This document shows, in pieces, positions 54,389-63,813 of a DNA stretch of 64,000 nt (position 1 is the first letter of the stretch; each line of letters begins with the position of its first letter). The position numbers were made by a program, and so were the translations under genes. This DNA is from Listeria booriae (GTDB lineage Bacteria > Bacillota > Bacilli > Lactobacillales > Listeriaceae). Location: positions 1 through 64,000 of the forward strand of contig NZ_JNFA01000025.1 in the NCBI RefSeq assembly GCF_000766865.1, in the 5' to 3' direction. Under the pieces are notes generated by a model, which was not told the origin of the DNA, ran no database searches, and worked only from the letters and a program-made list of their open reading frames with translations.

Positions 54389-55081
54389 TTAATGTAATGA
54401 GCCAGCGACTTCAAAGCCTACCATTTGCTTCAATGCATAAATATCCAAAATTGTAATTGGTTTTGGTGTTAATTTGACAAGCCCCTCTTCTTCAAACTTG
54501 GATAAAATCGTCGTTGCGTATTCCCGTGTAATTTGGCAATAACTAGCAAGGTGATGTTGGCAGATTTCTTTTGGTAACTGCCCTTCTCCTTTACCCAATT
54601 TTTTCGATTCTAAATGCAATAATGCGGCTGCAACCTTTGCTTTTGCAGGTAAAAGGTTAAATTGACCGTAATAATTAACAGATTGTGTTAAGTTTTCAAT
54701 AATTTTAAGCAAAATCGAGGTCCCCCAACCAGATTCATCGATGACATTTAAAACGAAATATGGATCAATGAAATAGGCGGTTGTCTCCGATATTGTTTCT
54801 AACGCAAATTGACTGCTTCCTCGTGATAATAACGAAGCGAACCCGATAAATTCTCCATCCCCAGAAAATGATATCGTTGTTTCTTTCGTATTATGGCTTG
54901 CCACAATTTTGGTTACTCCTTTTTCTATATAAATGAATGAACGATTCTCTGTTACGCTAGCATCAATAACAGTTTTAGCTGGTAATACTTTCTTCTTGGA
55001 ATATTTATCGAATGACTTGTTGGAAAATAAGAGTATTTCCAGAAAATTTTCGTCTATTTCAACTCCAAATGTTTGTAGCAT
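54389..55081 (-). CDS. Crp/Fnr-family regulator (PrfA superfamily)
   Basis: A 230-residue regulator: N-terminal cyclic-nucleotide-type beta roll (ENRSFIYIEKGVTKIVASHN, FSGDGEFIGFASLL), long dimer helix, and C-terminal winged helix QHHLASYCQITREYATTILSKFEEEGLVKL. Cys residues are few, so an Fe-S sensor is unlikely. Listeria carry many PrfA paralogs of unknown effector. AAAAGGAGG precedes the ATG. Confidence 0.9.
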   Translation of the reverse strand: MLQTFGVEIDENFLEILLFSNKSFDKYSKKKVLPAKTVIDASVTENRSFIYIEKGVTKIVASHNTKETTISFSGDGEFIGFASLLSRGSSQFALETISETTAYFIDPYFVLNVIDESGWGTSILLKIIENLTQSVNYYGQFNLLPAKAKVAAALLHLESKKLGKGEGQLPKEICQHHLASYCQITREYATTILSKFEEEGLVKLTPKPITILDIYALKQMVGFEVAGSLH

Positions 55082-55179
55082 ATAAATGCCTCCTTTTATA
55101 TTTGCGGTTCTAGTATTTGAAACTCCCTTTTTTAGGATAGGTGCTTCCTTTTGGCTTGCTGCTGTTTTAGTCCATATTT

Positions 55180-55400
55180 ATCGGTACCACACGTCTTATG
55201 GTTGTGACGTGATCCAAAAATAGTTGCATCGCGTAAAACGGTGTGTTCGAAACCGTACGTATTGGCGTAATTGTCCAAGTACTTTTCGCTTGCATATTTG
55301 GTGATGCATACGGGGAAATACATTGAGGAATGGTGTTCTCTTTCGATTTTTCAGTGGGGAACACAGCACACAGTGGTGACTAATACGAAGTCTCTTAAAT
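55180..55400 (-). pseudogene. frameshifted remnant of an NAD-dependent sugar epimerase
   Basis: Minus-strand reading gives LCAVFPTEKSKENTIPQ, then CISPYA in one frame and TKYASEKYLDNYANTYG, FEHTVLRDATIFGSRHN in the next. Together these make the catalytic region of an extended SDR epimerase (Ser-Ala-Val, then YxxxK as YA-(I)-TK). A single missing base inside YxxxK breaks the frame, an in-frame stop lies upstream, and the two ends of the gene are gone. About 70 codons remain, adjacent to tagH. Confidence 0.75.
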
Positions 55401-55432
55401 CTTACCTTACTTTTCGTGTGCTTGTTGTAACG

Positions 55433-56410
55433 TCATCCACCAATCTTGCAAATACTAGCCAGTAATTCATGAAATTTCGTCAAAAATGTGGCAGATTCCA
55501 TGAAGAGTCCGCTGAAGATAGTGAAGACCCAGAGAATGGCAAGGTACAGGATGGTTGATTTTCGGATAGCGCCGTGTGCTTTTTTTGCGCTATACGCATG
55601 TGATGTATCAAGTTGCTCTACGTTGGCTTGGCGTTTCTTAAGATTTTGTTGGTATTCTTTCTTTTCTTCTTTGGATAGTTTGTTGAAATGATGGACGAAT
55701 TTGCTGTACTCTAGGCCTACTTCATCGGCTGGACCATCTAAGCGGATTTCGCCGTAGTGTAGCCAGATGATGCGGTCGCACAAATCGCGGACTTGGCGAA
55801 GTGCGTGGCTGACAAAGAAAATGGTTTTTCCTGATGCTTGAAACTCAGCGATTTTGTCAGTACATTTTTTGTAAAACGTGGTGTCGCCAACAGATAATGC
55901 TTCGTCGATAATCAAGATGTCTGGGTCGATTTGAACGGCGATGGCAAAACCAAGTCGGGCTTTCATACCGCTGGAATAGCGCTTGATTGGTTGATCGATG
56001 AATTCGTGTAAGTCGGCAAATTCAGTAATAGCTGGAATCATCTTGGCAATTTGTTGATTGGAATAGCCGAGCATGATACATTTCAAACGAATGTTTTCCA
56101 TGCCAGACAAGTTCGGTTTTAAACCTGCACCGATGGCTAATAAAGAAACTTCCCCTTTTGTTTCGACGGTGCCGTGACTTGGCTGGATAATGCCTGCTAA
56201 AATGTTGGATATGGTTGATTTTCCTGAACCGTTAAGTCCGATTAATCCTACCGTTTCACCTGGTTGAACCGTAAATGAAATGTCTCGTAATGCTAGAAAA
56301 GCCGGTTTGGATTTGTTGGGACGAAGTAATGATCGTAGTTGCTTTGCTGGGCTTGTAATCATGCTATATTGTTTGGAAACATGCGCTACACGCACGATAG
56401 GTTCTGTCAT
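55433..56410 (-). CDS. tagH: teichoic acid export ATP-binding protein TagH
   Basis: A 325-residue ATPase of the wall teichoic acid ABC exporter. Walker A GLNGSGKST, signature RYSSGMKARLGFA, Walker B DILIIDEALSVGD, and FVSHA. After the ATPase there is a basic linker and one C-terminal membrane helix (STILYLAILWVFTIFSGLF), shorter than the long tail of Bacillus TagH. Start ATG 56410 with AAAGGA upstream; the frame runs to 56479 into tagG. Pairs with TagG. Confidence 0.92.
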   Translation of the reverse strand: MTEPIVRVAHVSKQYSMITSPAKQLRSLLRPNKSKPAFLALRDISFTVQPGETVGLIGLNGSGKSTISNILAGIIQPSHGTVETKGEVSLLAIGAGLKPNLSGMENIRLKCIMLGYSNQQIAKMIPAITEFADLHEFIDQPIKRYSSGMKARLGFAIAVQIDPDILIIDEALSVGDTTFYKKCTDKIAEFQASGKTIFFVSHALRQVRDLCDRIIWLHYGEIRLDGPADEVGLEYSKFVHHFNKLSKEEKKEYQQNLKKRQANVEQLDTSHAYSAKKAHGAIRKSTILYLAILWVFTIFSGLFMESATFLTKFHELLASICKIGG

Positions 56411-56426
56411 TTTTGCTCGTCCTTTC

Positions 56427-57236
56427 TTATAAGTAATCCATAAAGCGGTCTTTAAAGCGGAGATGTAAGATAGAGCCAACGCCTAAGACTAGTAATGTAA
56501 CTCCCCAGAAGTACGCTGTCCACCACGGTTCTTCGAAAAACCACTGCCGTGAGAAGAAACTGTCGCGAAAGCCTTCAATGATATACACAAACGGATTTAA
56601 TTTTAAAATTTTGGTGAGTAGTGAGTCTGGATTGGCGGTTACATCGACCACGGCGCCGGATACGAAGAATAAAAGTCGCATCGCAGAGCTGATAATCAGC
56701 TGGTAATCGCGGAATAAAATCGTAATAGTGGCATTGAATAAAGACACGGCGTACAAGAATAAGCACATACATACGAAGTAGTAGAAAAATTGTGTCCAGT
56801 AAATCGTTGGAAAAATATGATTAACTAATAAAAATCCGAGTAATATGACAAGCATCGTCGCGTAGCTGTAAAGTGATTTAAAAATCGTAATTGACGGCAA
56901 AATACTCATCGGGAACTTCACCCGCGAAACCATATTCAAATTGCTATATATCGAGTTCGCGCCAGAAACAATAATGGCACTGATGAAAAACCATGGAATA
57001 ACGCCGGCAAGCATCCAAACAATGTATGGCACACCCGCTTCCATTGACGCTGCTCCGTTCATTCGAATCCCGAACACGAAATAGTATATCAACACTTGCA
57101 ATGTCGGGCTTAACACTTCCCAAATCATCCCCAAGTAATGGCTTTGATACACCGCTCGCTGGTCGTACCTTGCAATCCGCGCAATTTTACGAAAATGCTG
57201 TGCCTGCTCTTTTAAAATTTGAACCGTTTCGCGCAT
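56427..57236 (-). CDS. tagG: teichoic acid export permease TagG
   Basis: A 269-residue ABC-2 permease with six membrane helices: YHYLGMIWEVLSPTLQVL-like opening (here SHYLGMIWEVLSPTLQV), GVIPWFFISAIIVSGANSIYSN and NPFVYIIEGFRDSFF. It moves the undecaprenyl-linked wall teichoic acid chain across the membrane with TagH. Sixteen nt separate it from tagH. It follows the hydrolase-like gene by 27 nt. Confidence 0.92.
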   Translation of the reverse strand: MRETVQILKEQAQHFRKIARIARYDQRAVYQSHYLGMIWEVLSPTLQVLIYYFVFGIRMNGAASMEAGVPYIVWMLAGVIPWFFISAIIVSGANSIYSNLNMVSRVKFPMSILPSITIFKSLYSYATMLVILLGFLLVNHIFPTIYWTQFFYYFVCMCLFLYAVSLFNATITILFRDYQLIISSAMRLLFFVSGAVVDVTANPDSLLTKILKLNPFVYIIEGFRDSFFSRQWFFEEPWWTAYFWGVTLLVLGVGSILHLRFKDRFMDYL

Positions 57237-57263
57237 CGTTTATGTTCACTTCTTCCTTTGTTT

Positions 57264-58295
57264 TTAGATCATTTTAGAGACAGTTTCAAATAAGAATGGT
57301 GTAAAATATTGTCCCGTCTGATTGTGTTCGGTGTAGTCCGCTAAATCCAGACGATAGGTCACTTCCCGTTTATCCAGCTCTTTAAATAGTGGTACAAGAT
57401 GTTTTGGATAATGGAAATCGCCTTTTCCTACATGAAAATGTAATTCTGGAAATTGCGTGGCTTTGGCTACTTGGTTCAAAATCAACTGATTCCAAAATTG
57501 TTTGCCCAGCTCATGGTTGTCACCAAGAATCCGATAATAACGTTCCAGCATCGAATCAGAAGTCGCACGTTGGTTCAAGTAATTGGCAATATACACTTGC
57601 GGAGCGCCGATAATGGCTTTGCCGTAACGATATTTCAAGCTGTAGTACAATGCTGCGGCACCACCTTTACTAGAACCTGTCGCAATAATATTTTCAGCAG
57701 AAATATGGAGTTGATTCGCAATCGTCGTAATTAAACTCACCACGCTACGCTCAAATTGATGCTCTCTTCCAAAACCAACATAATAACAAAATTGATCTTG
57801 ATACGAATCTAAAATAAACAACTTATTCGCATCCACCGGTTCTAACGTCCGAATGTGGTTATACACTGGTGCGCCGCCACGAAACTCTGTGGAATAAAGA
57901 CCTGAAAACGATAAAATTAAATGCTTCGAAGGCTTCTTCGCTGGCTGGAATAAATACTTGACCGGCACATCATCAAAGAAGATTTTTTCACCTGGAAACG
58001 TAACTTCCAATTCTTTTTCTGCGACACAATCGATATACAGTTCGTTGGAAACTTGCGCGAACACGACTTCTTCTCCTTGGCGAACAAAAAGTCTGATTTT
58101 GTAAGCACCGCTAAATAATGGTCGGAATTGAATCTCGTTCTTTTTGCTGGCTGGTTCATACCAACGTTTCTTGATGAGTTGGTTATCTTGATACAAGTAA
58201 TACGCAAATTCACACGGTTCGGTGGCTCCTGTCACGGTGAAAGAAAGCGCTAGGTTGGCATCTTGATATCGGACATCGTCCATTGTGATTTTCAT
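57264..58295 (-). CDS. beta-sandwich plus alpha/beta-hydrolase protein (Asp2-like)
   Basis: A 343-residue cytosolic protein in two parts: residues about 1-105 form a beta-sandwich of the 'three Y' kind (YQDANLALSFTVTGATEPC, YYLYQDNQLIKKRWY, GAYKIRLFVRQ), and 106-343 an alpha/beta hydrolase with nucleophile elbow ATGSSKGGAAALYY and a late His in YTEHNQTG. This resembles accessory Sec protein Asp2, an O-acetyltransferase. Placed between glycosyltransferases and tagG, it may modify teichoic acid sugars; inference. Confidence 0.7.
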   Translation of the reverse strand: MKITMDDVRYQDANLALSFTVTGATEPCEFAYYLYQDNQLIKKRWYEPASKKNEIQFRPLFSGAYKIRLFVRQGEEVVFAQVSNELYIDCVAEKELEVTFPGEKIFFDDVPVKYLFQPAKKPSKHLILSFSGLYSTEFRGGAPVYNHIRTLEPVDANKLFILDSYQDQFCYYVGFGREHQFERSVVSLITTIANQLHISAENIIATGSSKGGAAALYYSLKYRYGKAIIGAPQVYIANYLNQRATSDSMLERYYRILGDNHELGKQFWNQLILNQVAKATQFPELHFHVGKGDFHYPKHLVPLFKELDKREVTYRLDLADYTEHNQTGQYFTPFLFETVSKMI

Positions 58296-58311
58296 ATAGC
58301 TTATCTCCTAT

Positions 58312-59109
58312 CTATTGTTCCTTTAGTACACGAACGGAAGGGGCAATCTTAATCGCTTGTTGGTCCATCCGATTTTCGCTTTGGTCAATTAAGTCTTCTA
58401 AAGCCCCGTAAATAAACGTGGTGTACTGATTGACAAGGCGTGTATGTCGTTCATCACTGCGGTTTAGAAGTAGCTCACTCGCAATCCCTTTTTTCGTTAA
58501 AAAGGTTTGGTAGCGAAGCAATGCCTCGAATTGGATGTCGAAAATGCCGGAGTACAAGTACAGCTTCGTGTTTTTATAGCCCGCGTACAGCTTATCTGCA
58601 AACAGAAATTCATCTACTTGCTTCTCGAAACCAGGCGTGTTCCCGTAAAACAAAGCTTTCTCATCAGGACACAGACGGTTAATAAAGCGCCCGACATGTA
58701 TTTGCGGAATGAGCGAAAGGACATCGGTAATGAGTGGGTTCATGACACCGTAAAGTAGCGCGCCTGTCCCACCTTTACTTGATCCAAAAGCGATGACACG
58801 TTTGTAGCCATGTTGTTTAATAAATGTTGTCAGTGCATCGTTGAAAGCTTCATGAATGAATGTCCCATGATCCATGAAATACCAGCCGTACACACTCGAA
58901 AAGTGATCCTTCACGAAGAAATAATCAGCCTTAGGCACGCGCTCTGCGAACTTCATCCACGTATAACGCTCATGCATTTCGGCGACTTCTTCTTGCGTCA
59001 CCTTGCCGCTATAAATATCTGGTATCGCATCGTTTAGTGGCTTGGCGGCGTTTTGGAAGACAATCACAAGTGTCTTACTTCCATTGATTAAATGTTTTCC
59101 GTGTAACAT
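58312..59109 (-). CDS. alpha/beta-hydrolase protein, paralog without beta-sandwich
   Basis: A 265-residue alpha/beta hydrolase. IAFGSSKGGTGALLYG is the nucleophile elbow, the same GSSKGG as in the next gene; DERHTRLVNQY carries the likely His. No signal peptide. It lacks the N-terminal beta-sandwich, which is instead encoded by the preceding gene at 59128. A GGAGATGG site precedes the ATG. Probably an acyl ester hydrolase or transferase in wall polymer decoration. Confidence 0.7.
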   Translation of the reverse strand: MLHGKHLINGSKTLVIVFQNAAKPLNDAIPDIYSGKVTQEEVAEMHERYTWMKFAERVPKADYFFVKDHFSSVYGWYFMDHGTFIHEAFNDALTTFIKQHGYKRVIAFGSSKGGTGALLYGVMNPLITDVLSLIPQIHVGRFINRLCPDEKALFYGNTPGFEKQVDEFLFADKLYAGYKNTKLYLYSGIFDIQFEALLRYQTFLTKKGIASELLLNRSDERHTRLVNQYTTFIYGALEDLIDQSENRMDQQAIKIAPSVRVLKEQ

Positions 59110-59127
59110 GTTCCATCTCCTCTTCGC

Positions 59128-59433
59128 TCAGTAGTCCTTGATCATGGTGTACTGCACGGTTTTACTGGATTGTGTCATGACTTTTCCTGTATTTTTGTTT
59201 TTTGCAAAGACTTTCACGCGGTACTCACCTGGTGCTGTAATTTCTAGTTGGTGCGTGTCGAATTTTTTGTAGGCTGATTTTTCAATCGCATCCACCTCAC
59301 CCGTTTTATACACATAAAAGGCATACATCAATTCTTGGTTTGGATCTGTCGACATCGCTTTAATTTGTAGATAGGCTTTGTTGAAAAAAACTTCTACGTG
59401 TTGTATCGATGCCTGTTCTATCTTGTTTTCCAT
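59128..59433 (-). CDS. stand-alone beta-sandwich ('three Y') domain protein
   Basis: A 101-residue protein with alternating strands: VEVFFNKAYLQIKAMSTD, YAFYVYKTGEVDAIEKSAYK and GEYRVKVFAKNKNTGKVM. It matches in pattern the first 105 residues of the protein at 57264. The frame starts at 59448, but that ATG abuts AAAGGA; ATG 59433 is preferred, still not certain. It lies 18 nt before the hydrolase gene, which suggests the two products act as one. Confidence 0.65.
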   Translation of the reverse strand: MENKIEQASIQHVEVFFNKAYLQIKAMSTDPNQELMYAFYVYKTGEVDAIEKSAYKKFDTHQLEITAPGEYRVKVFAKNKNTGKVMTQSSKTVQYTMIKDY

Positions 59434-59454
59434 GGAAATTTCTATCATCCTTTC

Positions 59455-61602
59455 TTATTTCGCTGCGGTGAGGCTGTCTCGTACTAGAACAGCAACCTCA
59501 CGGACAATTCTTTTTCTATCAAATTTCGTTTTGGCAAACTGCTTTCTTTCGGTCATTTCGGCTTCTGTTAATCCGTTTTGTTCCACTGTTGCAATCGCGT
59601 CTTCTAACGTGTGCACGATGTATTTTTCAGGATAAACGGTATCGGCGCCTTTCCAATCACGAATCACTGGTACAGAACCACTGGCCATCGCTTCGGAAAC
59701 CGAAACGTGTGAGCCTTCGTAATCACTTGGCGATAACAAATACCCAATCGTGCTCATCCATTCATTGACATCATCACCGTGCGGTTCAAAAATAACATTG
59801 TCTTTCCAAGGTGCATTCTCAATTCGTTCAAAAATGGCGTCATAATAAGCACGTTCTTTCTCACGAGCCATTAACCAAGCCACATCTTTCGGATGCTTAC
59901 TCTTAATCGACAACTTGTAGCGCGGGTCTTTTTTCCACATCGCTTCTAGTAAATCAACGGCTAAGTCTACGCGTTTTCTCGCTGGTAAAATCCCGCAAAT
60001 CCCTAAACGAAATTCTTTGCCATCTTGTTTAGGAAGATCGAATTTTTCGGCGTCCAGTAAATTATCAATATAGACCATCTTATGACGTGGAATCCCGAAG
60101 ATGCGGTGAAACTCTTCTAGCATATATGGCGTAATCACAATAATTTTGTGAATATTGTCTAAGTTCATCAAACGTGGAAACTTCAAATCTTTCTCTTGGA
60201 AATGCATGCGTACGATGATTTCTTGATGCGGTTGTTTATGATTCGAGTACCAAACGGCATTTCCTAGTCCCCATTCACAAAAGACAACATCTGCCCATTC
60301 AGAACAGGCCAAGCTATGCTTTTCATCATGTTTCTCATGCGAACTCCACACATCGGTCCGTACTTCAAAATGCGGATGCCCTTCAAAATGTTCGATTAAC
60401 ATACGAGCAAATTTCAAATCATGACCGGCGAATACAATTTTGATAGGTTGTTTTTGGAATGACCAGATAAAGTCTTTCAAACGCTGATATGCCGCGTGGA
60501 ATGTAAAGTACTTACTTGCTTCATACATTTGTTCTGCTGCTTGGCGGTAAAGCGTTTCGTCTTGTAACACACGCGCGGTTTTCTCAATAAAGTCAGCTTC
60601 TGTATCTACAAATAGCGGATAATCTGCTCCCAAAATGGCTTCATGCATCTTTGTTTTCCGAACTAATGCTGGTTTTCCTAGGCGACCGTATTCCAAAAGT
60701 TTACTAGATAGTTCAACGCTATCGTCATTGTCTAATCCAGGGCTTCGCCAGCTAATGCCAACATCGGCTTCTTCGATCAAGTCTTGGCAATGTTCCCTAG
60801 AAACAGCGCCTACCCAATCAATCGATTCTTCTTCATTGAATGCTTTTTTGATGCGGAGTTGGGCTTCACGTTCTCGCAAACGTTCCTGAAATTTATCGCC
60901 CACAATTTGTGTATGAATCCGCGTATCCATCGCATGTAATTTTTCCGTTGCAGAAATGATTTCTTCGGTGTACCAATCTTCGTGGAACTTACCGCTATAA
61001 ATTAATCGGCTATGCTTATTTCTGAAACTCGGGATGCTGTCAGACTCAGGAACCATCGGATACAATAAGCGAATTTTCTCGCCATCGACGGAAATCAATT
61101 TTTGGAAGGCTTCTTTCGTTTCTTTCGTTTGTAAAAAGAGATGGTCAAAGTGATCGTAGACGCGTTTTAAATCGGCACGCTCTTCTGGTGTGGAGCGATC
61201 ATCGTGCTTGAAATCTGTTAAATATGGCACGGTGATGTGGCGGAAAGCTTCGTGCTTCATCATTTCACGCACGAGATCAAACCCACGAACAATGACTAAT
61301 TGATACGGGTTTTCCTGATGTAGCTGCAACATGATGGACACGGCTTCTTCCACTTTCAAACGTGTCGGTTGCTTAAAACTCATGGTCGAAAAACGCTCAA
61401 ACGGCTGAATCAATTGCAAGTTAGCCTTCCCTTTTAAAGCACTAGTCAAGCGATCATTTTGCTCCTTAGCTTTTAAAAGTAGGTCTACCTGTATATGGGG
61501 ATTCATACTTAGCACTGGCGCGATGGAAGTTAGCCACACCGCAGAACCGTCCATAAAGTTTAAATCAATATCTCCATATAACAGAATTCGTAGTTCACTC
61601 AT
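59455..61602 (-). CDS. large tandem GT4-type glycosyltransferase
   Basis: A 715-residue cytosolic enzyme with two GT-B halves. The first (1 to about 365) has RLIYSGKFHEDWYTEEII and DVGISWRSPGLDNDDSVELSSKLLEYG; the second (about 370-715) has RLGICGILPARKRVDLAVDLL and LSPSDYEGSHVSVSEAMASGSVPVI, the donor-binding EX7E-like region of family GT4. Likely adds sugars to wall teichoic acid or a surface glycan. It sits 6 to 15 nt from its neighbours. Confidence 0.85.
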   Translation of the reverse strand: MSELRILLYGDIDLNFMDGSAVWLTSIAPVLSMNPHIQVDLLLKAKEQNDRLTSALKGKANLQLIQPFERFSTMSFKQPTRLKVEEAVSIMLQLHQENPYQLVIVRGFDLVREMMKHEAFRHITVPYLTDFKHDDRSTPEERADLKRVYDHFDHLFLQTKETKEAFQKLISVDGEKIRLLYPMVPESDSIPSFRNKHSRLIYSGKFHEDWYTEEIISATEKLHAMDTRIHTQIVGDKFQERLREREAQLRIKKAFNEEESIDWVGAVSREHCQDLIEEADVGISWRSPGLDNDDSVELSSKLLEYGRLGKPALVRKTKMHEAILGADYPLFVDTEADFIEKTARVLQDETLYRQAAEQMYEASKYFTFHAAYQRLKDFIWSFQKQPIKIVFAGHDLKFARMLIEHFEGHPHFEVRTDVWSSHEKHDEKHSLACSEWADVVFCEWGLGNAVWYSNHKQPHQEIIVRMHFQEKDLKFPRLMNLDNIHKIIVITPYMLEEFHRIFGIPRHKMVYIDNLLDAEKFDLPKQDGKEFRLGICGILPARKRVDLAVDLLEAMWKKDPRYKLSIKSKHPKDVAWLMAREKERAYYDAIFERIENAPWKDNVIFEPHGDDVNEWMSTIGYLLSPSDYEGSHVSVSEAMASGSVPVIRDWKGADTVYPEKYIVHTLEDAIATVEQNGLTEAEMTERKQFAKTKFDRKRIVREVAVLVRDSLTAAK

Positions 61603-61617
61603 TCCTTTATCTTCCTC

Positions 61618-63813
61618 CTATATTTCAACGTGGCGAATCCACTGCTCTTCCGCGCATTTCCCGTTGTGAATAAAATTGTATTTGTCGGCACTAAACAACT
61701 TGGCGCCTTGTTTCAAGTAGCTGGATAAATCCGCTCCCTGCGTAAATTCCGTAAGCAGTGTTTTCAAGTCTTTTCGGAATGTAAAATGACTGTTTAAAAT
61801 GGCTTGCGTACTAGATAACTTCGTCGTAAAGGTGTATTCCTCTGTCTCTTTGACACCCCAGTACTTGCCGTCTTTTTTGCGAATATAATTTCCTTTTCCG
61901 ATAAAATCAGCATCGGTATACTCTGTCGCAATCATCAAATCCTCTAGATAGTTACGTCCGTAGAAATGATTTTCTCCCAAGAAGGCTACAAAATCAGAAG
62001 CTACTAAGTCGTTCAAACGTTGATAATTCGTAACATAATCGAGTAAAGAAATCGAGATTGTTTCGCTTTGATACGTGTTAATAATCTGGTTGATATTTTG
62101 GAAATCGAATACATTGCGGACAAAAACATGTAATTTCTTCGCAGTATAGGTTTGTTTATGGAATGTTTGCATGACTTGTTGTAGTGCTTCTTCTGATTCC
62201 ACAACGCTGATAACCGTTACTTCTTTTTGCTTCACTGGTAAGGAAATGCCCATATTTTCTAGCATGAAATGTAAGCGATGTTTATACGTGTGCTTGTTGT
62301 AAATTTCGCGGATACCTGCTAAAGATAACTGGCGGTAGCGCTGTTCATCATTTGCAATAGCCGTCATCTGTTGGCGTAAGTCATCTGGATTTTGAGCAAT
62401 CATTACTAAGTTGCCAAAAATTCGTTCGATGCCCTCTGAATAGCTGCTCAAAATTGGTGTTCCTGAGGCCAGCCCTTCAAAGACGCGTCTAGAAAACATC
62501 GTTGGTGAATGGATCACACTGTTGACATTTAGCATGAAACGGTATCCTTTATATGCTTTATCAATCTCGTTGTAAGCTAGGCTGCCCACGACATTATGCT
62601 CAAACTCTGCTGGGAAACGAAATTCTGGTTCGGTACGCTCGTAGTTCCGGTCGTAAATCGTCAAACCGAATTCATTACTAATAGCAAGCATCTCGTCCAT
62701 AATCTCGCGGCGCTCTGGATGGCGGTTCGCATAATACGATCCGGCGAAGCAAACACCGTCTTCTCGTGGTGTGTCCAATTGAATTGGATTATGATGTTTT
62801 GGCTCCGCTGCAAAAGGAAGCGCATAGACATTTTTATGTTTCGCATGCTTTTGATAGTCTGGAATTTTGTTCGCATCGGTCGTGTAAATATGGTCAAAGC
62901 GTTTCGCTGAATCAATGAATTTGTCAAAGTGAATCGGATCTTCTTTGTTCCAGAAAACCGTTGGAATGCCATTGTCTCGGCACCATTGCAAGAGTTCAAA
63001 TAGTTCCTCACGGCCAACGTTCGAGTAACGTCCAACTTTGTATTGCCAAGTACCGAAATTACCGTGCCAAGCTGATTCTACAAACAAGAAGTGCGGACGA
63101 TTCTCTGTCAAAACTTCTTTCCAATTCTCTGGTGTGAATGTAATCAGTTCGACTTCTTCGCGGTAGCTTGTCATCGTAAACTCGTCGAAAATACAAGCCA
63201 CTTTTAGCTCTTTAAAATCCCGCACATTCTGGAATGAATCTTGTGGTATGATTTGCGGCACTGGTTTCTTAGCAGTACTAAAGACACGTTTAATATTCAT
63301 TTTTCTGAGATAAGCTTTCCCTTTACCGGTCACTTTCATGGCGACACGAATGTACTTCGAATCTTTTCCCAAGGTTATCTGCGTCTCCTTATTCACATCG
63401 ACCATCGTTGTCGTTGTTTTGTCACGACCGCTGTATTCAACGATAGCGATTTTGATAGATACTCCTTCAGAAGGCTCTGCTTCGGCATAGACGCTTATTT
63501 GTTCTTCTGGAAAAACTTCCATATGATGTGCTGGCATCCGCTTAAAGGCAACATTCGTTTCTTTAAAGGAAGTGTAATTCCCGCGTTCTGTATTGTTAAT
63601 AAAAAGTAAGTCGCCATTTTCTTCACGCGCTTCTAGACCTTCTTCACGGATATACCACCAATTGGCAGCATTTTTTAAATCAGCGTCATCTAAAATAACA
63701 GGATGCAGTTCTGCCACTAACTGTTGCTGAACTGTATCAATCGAACGAAAAACTTGTTTTATTTGTTGTTTGATCGTAGTTTTTTTCTTATTAGCCAATA
63801 TTTCCCAGTCCAT
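61618..63813 (-). CDS. CgeB-like glycosyltransferase with N-terminal and C-terminal extra domains
   Basis: A 731-residue protein. Residues about 1-180 look like a beta-rich carbohydrate-binding region; about 200-530 is a CgeB/DUF3880 glycosyltransferase (VFWNKEDPIHFDKF, GVCFAGSYYANRHPERREIM, FSRRVFEGLASGTPILSSYSEG); about 540-731 resembles a remnant GT2 fold (VISVVESEEALQQVM, DFVAFLGENHFYGRNYLEDLM). The start ATG lies 55 nt inside the upstream gene and has no clear ribosome site, so translation is probably coupled. Confidence 0.82.
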   Translation of the reverse strand: MDWEILANKKKTTIKQQIKQVFRSIDTVQQQLVAELHPVILDDADLKNAANWWYIREEGLEAREENGDLLFINNTERGNYTSFKETNVAFKRMPAHHMEVFPEEQISVYAEAEPSEGVSIKIAIVEYSGRDKTTTTMVDVNKETQITLGKDSKYIRVAMKVTGKGKAYLRKMNIKRVFSTAKKPVPQIIPQDSFQNVRDFKELKVACIFDEFTMTSYREEVELITFTPENWKEVLTENRPHFLFVESAWHGNFGTWQYKVGRYSNVGREELFELLQWCRDNGIPTVFWNKEDPIHFDKFIDSAKRFDHIYTTDANKIPDYQKHAKHKNVYALPFAAEPKHHNPIQLDTPREDGVCFAGSYYANRHPERREIMDEMLAISNEFGLTIYDRNYERTEPEFRFPAEFEHNVVGSLAYNEIDKAYKGYRFMLNVNSVIHSPTMFSRRVFEGLASGTPILSSYSEGIERIFGNLVMIAQNPDDLRQQMTAIANDEQRYRQLSLAGIREIYNKHTYKHRLHFMLENMGISLPVKQKEVTVISVVESEEALQQVMQTFHKQTYTAKKLHVFVRNVFDFQNINQIINTYQSETISISLLDYVTNYQRLNDLVASDFVAFLGENHFYGRNYLEDLMIATEYTDADFIGKGNYIRKKDGKYWGVKETEEYTFTTKLSSTQAILNSHFTFRKDLKTLLTEFTQGADLSSYLKQGAKLFSADKYNFIHNGKCAEEQWIRHVEI

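Noticed and set aside
54188..54397. A 69-codon plus-strand frame in the gap before the Crp/Fnr gene
   Set aside because: No ribosome site and an implausible hydrophobic/aromatic composition; A/T-rich noncoding sequence.
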